Assembly (NCBI RefSeq): GCF_000701425.1
Contig: NZ_JNIW01000001.1
Span: 62,001-126,000 of the forward strand
Reading direction: 5' to 3'
DNA length: 64,000 bases
Origin: Deinococcus frigens DSM 12807
GTDB lineage: Bacteria; Deinococcota; Deinococci; Deinococcales; Deinococcaceae
Shown here: in pieces, positions 53,389-64,000 of the stretch
How positions within the stretch are numbered: position 1 is the first letter of the stretch
Layout of the letters: each line of letters opens with the position of its first letter
Notes under the pieces: generated by a model
What the model was told of the DNA's origin: nothing
Databases searched by the model: none
The model's input: the letters and a program-made list of their open reading frames with translations, nothing else
Made by a program: the position numbers and the translations under genes

Positions 53389-53877
53389 GTGACCCAAGCA
53401 ACCAAGACCGTCCGACTGACCCGCGAAGGCTTCGAGCGCCTGCAACGCGCCCTGGATCAGGAGCAGGGCCGCCTGGCCGAGGCCACCCGCATTTTGCAAG
53501 AGCAGATGGAAACCAGCGCCGACAGCGAGGACACCGGCCTGGAAGACGCCAAGCGCGAGAAGATGAACATTGAGGCGCGCATCGACGAGTTAGAGGACAC
53601 GCTGAGCCAGGCCACCATCATCGAGGACCACGAGAACGCCGGGCGCGTGGAGCTGGGGGCCATCGTGGTGCTGGGTAACGAGACCACCAAAAAGGACATG
53701 AAGGTGATGGTGGTCAGCGCCCCCGAGGCCACCGTCACCGGCGGCAGCCTGCCCCGCGTCAGCGACGACAGCCCGGTGGGCAAGGAGCTGATGGGCCGCA
53801 AGAAGGGCGAGGCGTTCGTGGTCAACCTGGACAACGGCAAACAGATGAAATACAAGGTCAAGAGCATCGAGTATTAG
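53389..53877 (+). CDS. gfh1: GreA/GreB-family RNA polymerase secondary-channel factor, Gfh1-like
   Basis: The product is 162 aa from a GTG at 53389 with ACGGAGG eight bases before it. Residues 5-75 form the coiled-coil finger ([20 protein letters not shown] onwards), and the rest a GreA C-terminal domain ([15 protein letters not shown]). The finger tip reads [18 protein letters not shown], not the GDLSENAEY of true GreA. Thermus Gfh1 has an Asp-rich DDYDDSGLE at this place, so the protein looks like Gfh1, which inhibits rather than stimulates RNA polymerase. It has fewer acidic tip residues than Thermus Gfh1. Assignment as GreA by generic annotation is possible. Confidence 0.75.
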   Translation: MTQATKTVRLTREGFERLQRALDQEQGRLAEATRILQEQMETSADSEDTGLEDAKREKMNIEARIDELEDTLSQATIIEDHENAGRVELGAIVVLGNETTKKDMKVMVVSAPEATVTGGSLPRVSDDSPVGKELMGRKKGEAFVVNLDNGKQMKYKVKSIEY

Positions 53878-53893
53878 GGCAGAGGGTGAAAGA

Positions 53894-53933
53894 CGAAGGG
53901 CAGAGGGCGTGAAAGAAAGCCTTCTGCCCTTCG
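53894..53933. terminator. Hairpin after gfh1
   Basis: CGAAGGGCAGA pairs perfectly with TCTGCCCTTCG over an 18-base loop, followed by CCTTTCTCGTT. It lies between two converging genes and can serve both. Confidence 0.65.
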
Positions 53934-53942
53934 CCTTTCTCG

Positions 53943-54684
53943 TTAGCCCGCAGTCATTCCCGCCGCCACCTGCTTCAATTGCCCATTGGCGTCCTCGCGC
54001 ACCACGCCGCCGTGGTAGGTCACGATGGCTTGCACGTCCAGTTCAGCCATCCTATTCACGGACTGACCTGCCGCCGCCATATCCGGCGTCATCTGTGCCC
54101 TGGGGCCGTGGAGCTGCCCGGCATCAGCCACCAGCACGGCGTCAGACACCAGCACGTCTCCGGTGATCAGCGTTCTCATGCGCTCCAGATACAGGCTCAG
54201 GTGACCGGGAGTGTGGCCTGGCGTCAGGATCACCCGCACGCCCCCGGCCAGGGGTAGCACCTCGCCGCCTTGCAGGGCGCGGCTTTTCCAGCATGGCGCG
54301 CATCCGGGGCGGCGTCTGCGGATCGGCCAGCAGGGCGGCCACCTGCTCCTGCGGTGGCATTTTTCCGGGCCATTCCTCGCCCTGAATAAACGAGGTTTCT
54401 CGTGCCGAGGCCCACACCTGCGTGCCACTGGCCTTCACCACGGCTTCCAAGCTGCCGATATGGTCCAGATCGTGATGGGTGATGATGACCTGCCTGATGT
54501 CTTTAAGAGTCACTCCGACTTCGGCCAGCGCTGCCTCAATCGCACCTTCCATGTCGGGCATTCCGGTGTCCACCAAGGTATGTCCGGCCTGCGAATCCAG
54601 GATCAGGACGGGGTGAAGGACGGTGGGGCCGGTTCCGAAATCGGTGGTCAATTCCAGCACCAGCAGGTCATCGCTCAGTTTCAT
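53943..54684 (-). pseudogene. MBL-fold metallo-hydrolase with one frameshift
   Basis: From ATG 54684 the frame gives [17 protein letters not shown] and the metal motif ITHHDLDHIGSL, up to RMRAMLEK near 54290. After that, the correct continuation is in another frame: ALQGGEVLPLAGGVRVILTP, GHTPGHLSLYLERM, LITGDVLVSDA and a final His in TYHGGV, to the TAG before 53943. One base change in number near 54275-54295 separates them. All metal ligands survive across the two frames, so the event is recent or an error in the sequence. Confidence 0.8.
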
Positions 54685-54760
54685 GGGCGGAGTATTGGCC
54701 CCAGGCCCGTTTCACGGATGCACCCAGGGCCACAAACTCTGTTCCCTTTGCGGCGGCGTC

Positions 54761-54766
54761 TATACT
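54761..54766 (+). promoter_or_regulatory. -10 box TATACT of lysS (leaderless)
   Basis: TATACT is followed by seven bases and the ATG at 54774. Confidence 0.65.
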
Positions 54767-54773
54767 CGCCCCC

Positions 54774-56315
54774 ATGTCTGATGTTCCCGTTTCCGCTGCC
54801 CCTGGTGGGCCGCCCCGCCCCGACAACCTGCATGAGCAGACGGTCAGCCGCCTGAACAATCTGGACGCGCAGGTGGCGGCGGGTTTCGAGGCTTCTCCGT
54901 ACTCTTACCCGCGCACGCACGGCACCCGCGACGTGCTGGCGGCCCATCCCGGCGATCTGGAAGCCGGGCAGGACTGGCCGGGGGAAATCTATGCGCTGGC
55001 CGGACGAGTCACGCTGCTGCGGCACATGGGCAAGGCAGCCTTTGCCGATCTGACCGACGAACACGGCAGCCTGCAACTGCACCTGTCCAAGCAGGAAACC
55101 GAGAACTTTGACCCCACCAAAAAGATTGACCTCGGCGACATCATTGGCGTGCGCGGCGTGCCGTTCGTGACCCGCACCGGGCAACTGACCCTGCGCGTGA
55201 CCTCGTGGCAGCCGCTGGTCAAGAGCCTGCACCCGCTGCCCAGCAAGTTCCACGGGTTGCAGGACGAGGAACTGCGCGCCCGCCGCCGCTACCTGGACCT
55301 GATGATCAACCCGGAGCGCCGCGCGGCCTTCCGCACCCGCTCAAAGGCCATCCGTTACATCCGCAATTTTCTGGACACGCGCGAGTTCATGGAGGTGGAG
55401 GGACCCACCCTGCAAGTGGTGGCGGGCGGCACCGAGGCCAAGCCCTTCAAGACGCACCACAACGCCCTGTCGCACGATTTCAGCCTGCGGATCAGCCTGG
55501 AACTGTACCTCAAGAGATTGCTGGTGGGCGGCTTCGAGCGCGTCTACGAGATTGGCCGCAACTACCGCAATGAGGGTGTGGACCGCACCCATAATCCCGA
55601 ATTCACCATGCTGGAGGCCTACTTCGCTTACGGCGACTACGGGGACATGATGCGGCTGGTCGAGGAAATGCTCTCGGGTCTGGTGCAGGAAGTCACTGGC
55701 TCGGACAGGCTGACGTATCAGGGAAATGAAGTGAGCTTCGCGCTGCCGTTCAAGCGTCTGGATTTTGTGACCGCCTTGAAGGAAGCGGCGGAACTGGACT
55801 TCGAGCCGACTGATCTTGCGAAGTTGCGCGAGTGGACCGACGCGAGGCACCCCGAACTCCGCAATGTGCCGGATTACAAGCTGCTGGATAAGCTGTTCGG
55901 CGAGTACGTGGAAGACAAGCTGATCCAGCCCACCTTCGTGATCGACGTGCCGCTGGCGATCAGCCCGCTGGTCAAGGTGCACCGCAGCCGCCCCGATCTG
56001 GCCGAGCGCGCCGATCTGTTCGTGGCTGGATTTGAGCTGGCCCCCATCTATTCCGAGCTGAACGACGCCCTGGATCAACGCGCCCGCTTTGAGGCCCAGT
56101 CGCAGAGGCGTGACGACGGAGATGACGAGGCCCACGAGCAGGACGAGGACTTCCTGCTGGCCCTGGAATACGGCATGCCCCCCGCCGCAGGCATGGGCAT
56201 GGGCATGGACCGCCTCGCCATGCTGCTGACCGACAGTGACAGCATCCGCGACGTGCTGCTGTTCCCGCTGCTGCGCCCCGAAGGGCAGGCGGGCGAGGCC
56301 GACGCAGAAGCCTGA
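54774..56315 (+). CDS. lysS: Lysyl-tRNA synthetase (class II)
   Basis: The product is 513 aa. The N-terminal OB-fold anticodon domain spans about 60-160 ([20 protein letters not shown]). Class II motif 2 is [19 protein letters not shown], and motif 3 is [16 protein letters not shown]. Between them is an acidic insertion [16 protein letters not shown] near the C-terminus, which looks longer than in typical LysRS. The first ~20 residues are polar and proline-rich. It is flanked upstream by a broken hydrolase and downstream by a terminator. Confidence 0.96.
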   Translation: MSDVPVSAAPGGPPRPDNLHEQTVSRLNNLDAQVAAGFEASPYSYPRTHGTRDVLAAHPGDLEAGQDWPGEIYALAGRVTLLRHMGKAAFADLTDEHGSLQLHLSKQETENFDPTKKIDLGDIIGVRGVPFVTRTGQLTLRVTSWQPLVKSLHPLPSKFHGLQDEELRARRRYLDLMINPERRAAFRTRSKAIRYIRNFLDTREFMEVEGPTLQVVAGGTEAKPFKTHHNALSHDFSLRISLELYLKRLLVGGFERVYEIGRNYRNEGVDRTHNPEFTMLEAYFAYGDYGDMMRLVEEMLSGLVQEVTGSDRLTYQGNEVSFALPFKRLDFVTALKEAAELDFEPTDLAKLREWTDARHPELRNVPDYKLLDKLFGEYVEDKLIQPTFVIDVPLAISPLVKVHRSRPDLAERADLFVAGFELAPIYSELNDALDQRARFEAQSQRRDDGDDEAHEQDEDFLLALEYGMPPAAGMGMGMDRLAMLLTDSDSIRDVLLFPLLRPEGQAGEADAEA

Positions 56316-56331
56316 ACTCAATTCATATAAG

Positions 56332-56368
56332 GCCAGTCCGTGTGCGTGCCCGGACTGGCCAGTTTTGA
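56332..56368 (+). terminator. Intrinsic terminator of lysS
   Basis: GGCCAGTCCG pairs with CGGACTGGCC over a ten-base loop and is followed by AGTTTTG. Confidence 0.85.
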
Positions 56369-56583
56369 TGTGCCGAGCGCTCCTGCTTTTGCTGTCTGAC
56401 GTCCGAACTTGACCCGATCACCATGCAAAACAAGCCCGGTCAATTGACAAACCCTTCATGATTGGCGCAGCATGACGGGCGTACCTGTTTCACAGACAAC
56501 CGAACACAGCCAGTTCACGAGGCTTCCGCATCTGAGTGCGCCGCCTCCTTCTCCTTTTGTTCCCACCTTCCACGGAGGAATAC

Positions 56584-57834
56584 ATGAGCAAAGTACCCGT
56601 CAAGAAAGCACTGCTGATCGCCGCCGCCCTCGCCACCACCACGAGCGCCTTGGCCGCCGGGAAGCTGGAAATCTTCTCGTGGTGGGCCGGGGATGAGGGT
56701 CCGGCGCTGGAGGCCCTGGTCAAGCTGTACAAGGAAAAGTACCCCACGGTGGCCGTGGACAACGCCACCGTCACGGGCGGCGCGGGGACCAATGCGCGGG
56801 CCGTGCTCAAGACCCGCATGCTGGGCGGCACCCCGCCCGACTCCTTCCAGGTTCACGCCGGACAGGAATTGATCGGCACTTGGGTGGTGGCCGGGCGGAT
56901 GGAAGACCTGAGCAGCCTGTTTAAATCCGAGGGCTGGAGCAAGGCGTTTCCCGCCGACGTCCTCAAGCTGATCAGCGCCAAGGGCGGCATCTGGAGCGTG
57001 CCGGTCAACGTTCACCGCAGCAACGTGATGTGGTACAACCCGGCCAAGCTCAAGGAATGGGGCGTCACGGTTCCCAAGACCTGGCCCGAATTCATCAGCA
57101 CCTGCGCCACGCTGAAGGGCAAGGGCGTGGCCGCACCGCTGGTGGTGGGCGAGAACTGGACCCAGCAGCACCTGTGGGAAAACGTGATGATCGGCACGCT
57201 GGGCGCGCAGGGCTGGGAAAACCTGTGGGCGGGCAAGACCAAGTTCACCGATCCCAAGGTGGTGGGGGCATTTACCACCTTCGGCAAGGTCATGGACTGC
57301 GCCAACAAGGACGCCAGCGGCCTGAGCTGGCAGCAGGCCAGTGACCGGGTGGTCAGCGGCCAGAGTGCCTTTAACATCATGGGCGACTGGGCCGCCGGGT
57401 ACTTCACCACCACCAAGAACCTGGCTCCCGGCAAGGGCTTCGGCTGGGCCACCGCCCCCGGCACGGCCAAGACCTTTGTGATGCTGGCCGACTCCTTCGG
57501 GCTGCCCAAGGGCGTCAAGAACCGCGCCGAGGCGACGAACTGGCTCAGGCTGCTGGGCAGCAAGGCGGGTCAGGACGCCTTTAATCCGCTCAAGGGCAGC
57601 ATCGCCGCCCGCACCGACAGCGATCTGAGCAAGTACAACACTTACTCGCGCAGCGCGGCCACCGACTGGAAGAACAGCAAGATCGTGGGCAGCATGGCGC
57701 ACGGCGCAGTCGCCCCCGAGAGCTTTACCAGCGCCTTCGGGGCCGTGATTGATCAGTTCGTGTCCACCCGGAACAGCGCTGGGGCCGCCGCCGCCGCGCA
57801 GGCGCTGGCCGTCCGCTCGGGCTTCGGCAAGTAA
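56584..57834 (+). CDS. Sugar ABC transporter substrate-binding protein (glucose/mannose type)
   Basis: The product is 416 aa from the ATG at 56584 (GGAGG six bases upstream). Residues 1-23 are a Sec signal: [20 protein letters not shown], with cleavage near ALA-AGK. The mature protein begins [20 protein letters not shown], a start shared by the glucose/mannose binding proteins of Thermus and Pseudomonas GtsA. It captures sugar outside the membrane. The upstream stretch 56369-56583 has TTGACA at about 56444 but no convincing -10 partner. No ATPase gene is present; a shared MsmX/MalK-type ATPase elsewhere is the likely partner. Confidence 0.88.
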   Translation: MSKVPVKKALLIAAALATTTSALAAGKLEIFSWWAGDEGPALEALVKLYKEKYPTVAVDNATVTGGAGTNARAVLKTRMLGGTPPDSFQVHAGQELIGTWVVAGRMEDLSSLFKSEGWSKAFPADVLKLISAKGGIWSVPVNVHRSNVMWYNPAKLKEWGVTVPKTWPEFISTCATLKGKGVAAPLVVGENWTQQHLWENVMIGTLGAQGWENLWAGKTKFTDPKVVGAFTTFGKVMDCANKDASGLSWQQASDRVVSGQSAFNIMGDWAAGYFTTTKNLAPGKGFGWATAPGTAKTFVMLADSFGLPKGVKNRAEATNWLRLLGSKAGQDAFNPLKGSIAARTDSDLSKYNTYSRSAATDWKNSKIVGSMAHGAVAPESFTSAFGAVIDQFVSTRNSAGAAAAAQALAVRSGFGK

Positions 57835-57852
57835 CAACCCGCAGCCACAATT

Positions 57853-57899
57853 GGCGGTGCGCGGTACGCGGTGAGAACGACTGCGTACCGCGCACCGCC
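57853..57899. repeat. Perfect 17-bp inverted repeat between binding protein and permease genes
   Basis: GGCGGTGCGCGGTACGC and its exact complement are separated by 13 bases, without a U-tract. Such hairpins after a binding-protein gene usually protect its message so that it is made in excess over the permeases. That role is inferred. Confidence 0.8.
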
Positions 57900-57931
57900 G
57901 ATGGTCTGTCCGAGACAAGGAGGCCCCGTCT

Positions 57932-59056
57932 GTGAAATCCCTGAGCAAAGACCGCCTGTGGGCCATCGCCGTATTGACGCCCAGCATTATCCTGGTGGGC
58001 ATTTTCGTCTATTACTTCATCGGGCGCACGATCTATGTCAGCCTGACCGACTGGGGCAATGATCCGGCGCAGGCGCTGGCGCTGAACCCGATCATTCGCT
58101 GGGTGGGATTGCAAAACTATCAGGAACTGTTCACCGGCTTTCTGCAAGGCCGCTTCCGGCAGGAGCTGGTCAATACCCTCTTTTTCACGGTGTTTTTCAT
58201 CCTGGGCTGTCTGGGCGTGGGCCTGGGGCTGGCACTGATTCTGGACCGCAACCCTAAGGGAGAGGGGCTGTGGCGCACCATCTTCCTGTTTCCCATGAGC
58301 CTGTCGTTCATCGTGACTGGCACCATCTGGCGCTGGATGCTGCAACCGCAGGGCGGGGTGAATCAGGCCCCCACGCTGCTGGGCGGTCAACCCTCTACCT
58401 TCGCGTGGCTATCCAGCAACGACTCTGTTCTCAAATTCGATTGGAACGCTCTACCCCTGATCACCGCCGCCGTGGTGGGCGCGGTGCTGATCGTGGTGGC
58501 CGTGCGCGCCGCCCGTGAAGGCCAGCGCACCCGCACCCTGGTGGCCGCCGCCTGCGCCGCGCTGCTGATCCTGTGGGCGGTCTTTATCGGCCCGAATGTC
58601 AGGCTGCTGGCTGCGCCCGAATTGCACGGTTTTAACCTCGCCATGATCGGCATCATCATCGCGGCTGTCTGGCAGATGAGCGGCTACACCATGGCGCTGT
58701 ACCTGGCCGGGCTGCGCGGCATCCCCGAGGAACTGCGCGAGGCCGCCAAGGTAGACGGCGCGAGAGACGCCCAGATGTACCGCTATGTCATCTTCCCGCT
58801 GCTGTCGCCCATCACCCTCAGCGCCATGATTATTCTGGGCCACATCAGCCTCAAGATTTTTGATCTGGTGTACGCGATGGCTGGCTCCGACAACATCGCT
58901 GCCAGCGTCCCGGCACTGAACATGTACCTGACCAGTTTCCGGCAGAACCAGTTCGCGCTGGGCGCGGCGATTGGCACCATTTTGCTGATTCTGGTGGCCT
59001 TTGTCATCGTGCCGTACCTGGCGAATCAATTTAAGGGCGAGGAGGGACACGCGTGA
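57932..59056 (+). CDS. Sugar ABC transporter permease (MalF/GtsB-like)
   Basis: The product is 374 aa. The start is a GTG at 57932 with AAGGAGG eight bases upstream. It has six to eight membrane helices. The EAA loop, the ATPase contact, reads [24 protein letters not shown] (here [12 protein letters not shown]). A region of about 80 residues (about 160-235) with its own two hydrophobic segments interrupts the usual core; related Thermus glucose permeases are similarly long. Confidence 0.88.
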   Translation: MKSLSKDRLWAIAVLTPSIILVGIFVYYFIGRTIYVSLTDWGNDPAQALALNPIIRWVGLQNYQELFTGFLQGRFRQELVNTLFFTVFFILGCLGVGLGLALILDRNPKGEGLWRTIFLFPMSLSFIVTGTIWRWMLQPQGGVNQAPTLLGGQPSTFAWLSSNDSVLKFDWNALPLITAAVVGAVLIVVAVRAAREGQRTRTLVAAACAALLILWAVFIGPNVRLLAAPELHGFNLAMIGIIIAAVWQMSGYTMALYLAGLRGIPEELREAAKVDGARDAQMYRYVIFPLLSPITLSAMIILGHISLKIFDLVYAMAGSDNIAASVPALNMYLTSFRQNQFALGAAIGTILLILVAFVIVPYLANQFKGEEGHA

Positions 59057-59114
59057 AGGCTGCCTGTGAATGGTTGACCCTCGCGTCCCTTCCCTTCCTG
59101 CTTCGGAGGCAGCC

Positions 59115-59978
59115 ATGACCGCCCTTCCCCAGCCCACGGCCTCCACCGCTCCCTCACGCCGGGCGGGTGCTGCGGGCCGCGCCCTGACCTACTTCCTGCT
59201 CGTCGTCGCCGCCTTCTTCTTCCTGATTCCCATCTATCTGGTGTTCGCCACTGCCCTCAAGACGCCGGACGCCATCGCGCTGCCGACGGCGTGGCACTGG
59301 CCCGCACAGCTCAACTGGGCCAGCTTTGCCGAGGCGTGGGACAAGGTGGGCGGCAACATGCTCAACAGCTTGTTCCTGGCCGTCGTTGCCACCATCCTGA
59401 GCGCCCTGCTGGGCAGCCTGAACGGCTACGCGCTGAGCAAATGGCGCTTCCGGGGGGCCAATACCCTGTTCGCACTGATGCTGTTTGGCATGTTCATTCC
59501 GTATCAGGCGGTGCTGATTCCGCTGTTTCAATTTATCAAGGCGCTGGGCCTATACGGCAGCATCTGGGGCCTGATCCTGGCGCATGTGGTGTACGGCATT
59601 CCCATCACCACGCTGATCTTCCGCAACTTCTATGCCGATGTGCCGGACGCGCTGGTAGAGGCCGCCACGATTGACGGCGCGGGCTTCTGGGAAATCTACG
59701 CCCGCGTCATCTTCCCCATCAGCATTCCCGGCTTCGTGGTGGTCATCATCTGGCAGTTCACGCAGGTCTGGAATGAATTTCTGTTCGCGGCCACGCTGAC
59801 CAACACCGGCAGCCAGCCCGTGACCTACGCGCTGTCTCAACTGGCGGGGGGGCAGGCGGTGTCGTGGAATCTGCCGATGGCCGGGGCGATCCTGGCGGCG
59901 TTGCCCACCTTGATCGTGTACATCGTGCTGGGGCGGTATTTCGTGCGCGGGCTGCTGGCGGGAAGCGTGAAGGGGTGA
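59115..59978 (+). CDS. Sugar ABC transporter permease (MalG/GtsC-like)
   Basis: The product is 287 aa from the ATG at 59115 (CGGAGGC upstream). It shows six helices and the EAA loop [20 protein letters not shown]. The C-terminus [13 protein letters not shown] is the standard MalG-type ending that contacts the ATPase. It is the third gene of the importer operon, and no ATPase follows. Confidence 0.9.
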   Translation: MTALPQPTASTAPSRRAGAAGRALTYFLLVVAAFFFLIPIYLVFATALKTPDAIALPTAWHWPAQLNWASFAEAWDKVGGNMLNSLFLAVVATILSALLGSLNGYALSKWRFRGANTLFALMLFGMFIPYQAVLIPLFQFIKALGLYGSIWGLILAHVVYGIPITTLIFRNFYADVPDALVEAATIDGAGFWEIYARVIFPISIPGFVVVIIWQFTQVWNEFLFAATLTNTGSQPVTYALSQLAGGQAVSWNLPMAGAILAALPTLIVYIVLGRYFVRGLLAGSVKG

Positions 59979-59982
59979 AAAG

Positions 59983-60015
59983 GTTTAACCGTCAAACGGT
60001 CCAACCGTCTAACCG
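59983..60015. repeat. 8-bp tandem-unit element (copy 3, single arm)
   Basis: Four 8-bp units TTTAACCG, TCAAACGG, TCCAACCG and TCTAACCG in a row, like the left arms at 27883 and 33216. No inverted second arm follows. Confidence 0.65.
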
Positions 60016-60065
60016 CCAGAGGCTTAAAGGAGCTGATCTGTTCGCCATCACCCCACTTCCCGCGC

Positions 60066-60071
60066 TATGCT
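60066..60071 (+). promoter_or_regulatory. -10 box TATGCT of the trp leader (leaderless)
   Basis: TATGCT, seven bases, then the ATG of the leader peptide at 60079. Confidence 0.65.
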
Positions 60072-60078
60072 CTATCCC

Positions 60079-60126
60079 ATGACCGTTCGCCGCGCGTGGT
60101 GGTGGCCCAGTTTCGCCTGGGTCTAA
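60079..60126 (+). CDS. trpL: trp operon leader peptide
   Basis: The 15-residue frame MTVRRAWWWPSFAWV has four Trp, three of them in a row at 60097-60105. It lies 100 bases ahead of trpE and directly before a terminator, the classic trp attenuation layout. It has no Shine-Dalgarno; TATGCT seven bases before the ATG suggests translation from a leaderless mRNA. CCCAG (60106-60110) and CTGGG (60117-60121) just after the Trp codons can pair as the 1:2 stem. Confidence 0.88.
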   Translation: MTVRRAWWWPSFAWV

Positions 60127-60159
60127 CGCGCTGCTGCTCTCTTTTTTGCCGTGTCCGAC

Positions 60160-60197
60160 GCGCCCAGGTGGTTTCTACACCGCCGGGCGCTTTTTTT
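60160..60197 (+). terminator. trp attenuator (3:4 terminator hairpin)
   Basis: GCGCCC-A-GGTGGT, a loop, ACCGCC-GGGCGC, then TTTTTTT (60191-60197). Strand 3 CCCAGG (60163-60168) can instead pair with CCTGGG (60116-60121), which a ribosome stalled at the Trp codons would expose. This allows the antiterminator and read-through into trpE. Confidence 0.9.
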
Positions 60198-60224
60198 GGC
60201 CCCATCCCGTTTGACAGGAGTGCA

Positions 60225-61664
<1,440 letters not shown>

Positions 61665-61713
61665 TGACTCGGAAAAGTCAGGTAGGTCTGTATTGTGCCC
61701 TGTGCAGTGTCTA

Positions 61714-61742
61714 TTGGACGCAACTTCTAAGCGTCAAATATT
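61714..61742 (+). promoter_or_regulatory. Possible internal promoter between trpE and trpG
   Basis: TTGGAC, a 17-base spacer, then AATATT. It lies in a 109-bp gap of lower G+C than its flanks. The evidence is pattern only. Confidence 0.3.
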
Positions 61743-61773
61743 CCCCTCAAATTGATGCGCCTGGAGATCAGCT

Positions 61774-62400
61774 ATGACCCACATCCTCCTGATAGATAAC
61801 TATGATTCCTTCACCTATAACCTCGTCCAATACTTCGGTGAGCTGGGCTGTGAGTTGACCGTCTGGCGCAATGACGCTTTTGCGCTGCAAGATGTGCAGG
61901 AATTGAATCCAGACGCCATCGTGGTGTCCCCCGGCCCCTGCACGCCGCTGGAAGCGGGGATGAGCGTGGAGGTCATCAAGGCCTTCGCGCCGAAATATCC
62001 AATATTAGGCGTGTGCCTGGGCCACCAGAGCATCGGGGAGGCGTTCGGGGCCACCGTCAAGCGTGCGCCGATTCCGGTGCATGGCAAGACCAGCAAAGTT
62101 GCCCACGACGGCCAGGATTTGTTCGCGGGTCTGATGCACGAGGCCAGCGTGACCCGCTACCACAGCCTGATCGTGGAAGACCTGCCGCCGGAACTGCTGG
62201 CCACTGCCTGGACCACCGATCAGACGTCAGCGGGTGAATACCGCGCCCTGATGGCCCTGCGCCACCGCGATTACCCGGTGTTCGGCGTGCAATTTCATCC
62301 CGAGAGCATCGCTACAGAGGACGGCAAAACCATGATTCGCAACTTCCTGAATGAAGTGGAACAGCGCCGGGCGGCGCAGGTCAAGGCAGTGGGGGCATGA
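61774..62400 (+). CDS. trpG: Anthranilate synthase component II (glutamine amidotransferase)
   Basis: The product is 208 aa. Class I amidotransferase motifs are [19 protein letters not shown] at the start, [24 protein letters not shown] (nucleophile Cys) and [12 protein letters not shown] (His, Glu). GGAG stands before the ATG. The stop overlaps the trpD start by four bases. It could also serve folate synthesis as PabA, but its position in the trp operon favours TrpG. Confidence 0.95.
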   Translation: MTHILLIDNYDSFTYNLVQYFGELGCELTVWRNDAFALQDVQELNPDAIVVSPGPCTPLEAGMSVEVIKAFAPKYPILGVCLGHQSIGEAFGATVKRAPIPVHGKTSKVAHDGQDLFAGLMHEASVTRYHSLIVEDLPPELLATAWTTDQTSAGEYRALMALRHRDYPVFGVQFHPESIATEDGKTMIRNFLNEVEQRRAAQVKAVGA

Positions 62401-63398
62401 TCCACGCCCGATTGATGAACGGCGAAATCCTCTCCCAGTCGGAGGCAGCAGCCTTCATGCGCGAGGTCATGGCCGGGGAAATGAGCGGCGTGCGGATGGC
62501 GGCGGCGCTGGCTGCCTTGCGCGTGCGCGGCGAGACGGCGGATGAAATCGCCGGATTTGCCCAAGCCATGCGCGAGAACGCCGTGCGCGTCAATGTCCGC
62601 CCGCGCGAGGTGTTGCTGGACGTGGTGGGCACCGGGGGCGACGGGGCGCACACCTTCAACATCAGCACCACGACGGCTTTTGTGGTGGCGGGGGCGGGCG
62701 TGCCGGTCGCCAAGCACGGCAACCGCGCCGCCAGCAGCCGCGCCGGAAGTGCGGACGTGCTGGAAGCTTTAGGCGTGAATCTGGACGCCTCCCCCGAAGT
62801 CATCGCAGACGCCGTGAACACGCTGGGCGTGGGCTTTATGTTCGCCCGCAATTATCACCCGGCCCTGCGCCACGCCGCTCCCGTCCGCTCCGATCTGGCG
62901 GCCCGCACAGTGTTTAACATCCTGGGGCCGCTGAGCAACCCTGCCGGGGCCACGCATCTGGTGGTGGGCGTCTTCAAGCCGGAGCTGACGCGCACGCTGG
63001 CCGAGGTGTTGCGGCTGCTGGGGGCGAAGGGAGCCACTGTTGTGCATGGCGACGGACTGGATGAATTCACCGTCTGCGGCGTCAATACCGTCTCCGGCCT
63101 GCGGGGCGGCGAGATTATTGACCGCACCTTGCATCCCGAAGAGGTGGGTGTGAACGTGCATCCGCGCGAATCGCTGGTGGGCGGCACCCCCGCCGAGAAT
63201 GCCGGGATCACCCGCGCCCTGCTGACCGGCGGCGGCACTCCTGCCCAGCAGGACATCGTGGCCCTTAACTCTGGGGCGGCGCTGCGGACGGCGGGCCGGG
63301 TGGACAGCATTCGCGAGGGCGTCGAGCAAGCCCGCGAGATCATGCGCGGCGGGCAGGGCTGGGACGTGTTGCAGAAGTACGCGGCGCTGACGCGGTAG
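62397..63398 (+). CDS. trpD: Anthranilate phosphoribosyltransferase
   Basis: The product is 333 aa. The PRPP loop [18 protein letters not shown], then [20 protein letters not shown] and [11 protein letters not shown] are family hallmarks. It transfers the phosphoribosyl group to anthranilate, the step after TrpEG. Coupled to trpG by the ATGA overlap. trpF, trpB and trpA are not in the window; trpC is at 24.9 kb. Confidence 0.96.
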   Translation: MIHARLMNGEILSQSEAAAFMREVMAGEMSGVRMAAALAALRVRGETADEIAGFAQAMRENAVRVNVRPREVLLDVVGTGGDGAHTFNISTTTAFVVAGAGVPVAKHGNRAASSRAGSADVLEALGVNLDASPEVIADAVNTLGVGFMFARNYHPALRHAAPVRSDLAARTVFNILGPLSNPAGATHLVVGVFKPELTRTLAEVLRLLGAKGATVVHGDGLDEFTVCGVNTVSGLRGGEIIDRTLHPEEVGVNVHPRESLVGGTPAENAGITRALLTGGGTPAQQDIVALNSGAALRTAGRVDSIREGVEQAREIMRGGQGWDVLQKYAALTR

Positions 63399-63399
63399 G

Positions 63400-63427
63400 A
63401 AAAACCCCTCTCCATGCAGGAAAGGGG
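63400..63427 (-). terminator. Intrinsic terminator of the baeRF gene (minus strand)
   Basis: On the minus strand CCCCTTTCC, loop TGCAT, GGAGAGGGG, then TTTTT. It ends the leftward gene and lies directly after trpD, so it separates the two converging units. Confidence 0.85.
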
Positions 63428-63444
63428 CATTGCAATGGAGCGCT

Positions 63445-64000
63445 TCAGTACCGGGTCAGCATCACCAGTCCGCCGTACTCCTTCAGCTCGCCGTCCTCCA
63501 CGAAGACTGCGCGGCCACCGTGTTGCATCACGGCTTCCATCATCTCGTCCACCGCGTCGGCGTAGGCGTCCGCGCCCTCCTCCTTGCCGGTGGGCAGGGC
63601 GGTGAGGCTGCGCCCGTCGGGGCTGACCTGGGCGGGGTAGCTCATGCTTTCTTCCACCACCATGACGTCCACCCGTCCGTCGATGGCCGCCTGCCACGCC
63701 TCGTTCAGATCGCTGACGGCGCGGTTCTGGCCCCGCGCCGTCTCAAGCTGCTCGAAGATCACGCGGCGGCGTTCGCGCAGGGCGGCGCGGGCCTCGGGCC
63801 AGACCAGTTCGCCCAGTTCGTGCGCGTTCAGGCTGTCGTAACCGCCCGGCATCTCGCGCATGATGAAGTCCGCGTGCTTGGTCACCTCGCGGAAGGCGCT
63901 CAGGTTCTGGGGCAGGCCCACCAGCAGCACCGGGAACGGCCCCTCCTGCACGGCGTTCAGCAGGCTGGCGTCCACGTCGCGCATGAACGCTTCCAGCGCC
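63445..64000 (-). CDS. baeRF-family (archaeo-eukaryotic release-factor-like) protein, C-terminal part
   Basis: About 185 codons are visible; the 5' part is outside the window, and the frame continues past the ATG at 63984. ALEAFMRDVDASLLNAVQEG followed by FPVLLVGLPQNLSAFREVTKH is like the central domain of bacterial eRF1-like proteins (pattern F-x2-VD-x2-L...PLVLAG). Next are LGELVWPEARAALRERRR, DVMVVEESMSYPAQ and the final VFVEDGELKEYGGLVMLTRY. The precise baeRF subfamily and function are uncertain; ribosome rescue or hibernation roles are only suggested for the group. Confidence 0.6.
   Translation of the reverse strand, partial: ALEAFMRDVDASLLNAVQEGPFPVLLVGLPQNLSAFREVTKHADFIMREMPGGYDSLNAHELGELVWPEARAALRERRRVIFEQLETARGQNRAVSDLNEAWQAAIDGRVDVMVVEESMSYPAQVSPDGRSLTALPTGKEEGADAYADAVDEMMEAVMQHGGRAVFVEDGELKEYGGLVMLTRY

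Noticed and set aside
56443..56480. TTGACA promoter for the sugar ABC operon
   Set aside because: A -35-like TTGACA is present, but no -10 hexamer stands at 16-18 bases; left unassigned.
61665..61773. Short gene between trpE and trpG
   Set aside because: Only fragments under 15 codons are open; the gap is better read as a spacer with a possible promoter.

Overview
The window is a high-G+C bacterial chromosome segment from the Deinococcus lineage. This is inferred from a complete 14-gene nuo operon, a MutS2 with an Smr tail, a Gfh1-like GreA paralogue, a tandem HspR repressor, and many genes that carry a TANNNT -10 box only 6-7 nt before the start codon. That spacing is the signature of leaderless mRNAs, which are abundant in Deinococcus. 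The species cannot be named from sequence alone.

Layout. 0-3.1 kb: 5' part of recD2 (minus), a winged-helix regulator, an MFS exporter and a Uma2-family nuclease. 3.2-10.6 kb: a single-chain restriction-modification enzyme with an AT-rich recognition region, then sbcD-sbcC separated by a long palindrome. 11-17.6 kb: glutamate synthase gltB-gltD. 17.6-20 kb (minus): remnants of a sugar-ABC ATPase and an alpha/beta hydrolase, then a metallophosphatase, a Nudix hydrolase and a tandem-duplicated HspR with an operator-like palindrome at its promoter. 20.3-25.7 kb: M20 peptidase-purN, ilvD and hpt (minus), and trpC. 26-27.2 kb: a histidine kinase with a degenerate receiver domain.

27.5-43.2 kb: nuoABCD-[foreign gene]-EFGHIJKLMN, encoding respiratory complex I. 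It is interrupted by one AT-rich gene for a secreted DUF4177-like protein and by two hairpins built from an 8-bp tandem unit. It closes with a clear intrinsic terminator. 43.3-49.6 kb: a gluconate-dehydrogenase-like pair, a Gfo/Idh/MocA oxidoreductase, then three broken genes (alpha/beta hydrolase with an internal stop, Rieske/FAD reductase with a deletion, thioredoxin-like gene with frameshifts) around an intact DIP1984-family gene. 49.7-56.4 kb: mutS2, an MFS transporter, gfh1, a frameshifted metallo-beta-lactamase-fold gene and lysS. 56.6-60 kb: a sugar ABC importer (binding protein plus two permeases, no ATPase gene). 60-63.4 kb: trpE-trpG-trpD preceded by a trp attenuator with a 15-residue leader peptide containing WWW. 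63.4-64 kb: 3' part of a baeRF-family gene (minus).

The most notable signals are the trp attenuator whose leader peptide appears to be translated from a leaderless mRNA, two other apparent leaderless mini-ORFs just upstream of genes, the 8-bp-unit hairpins, the tandem HspR with a HAIR-like site, the AT-rich cargo gene inside the nuo operon, and the cluster of decayed genes.
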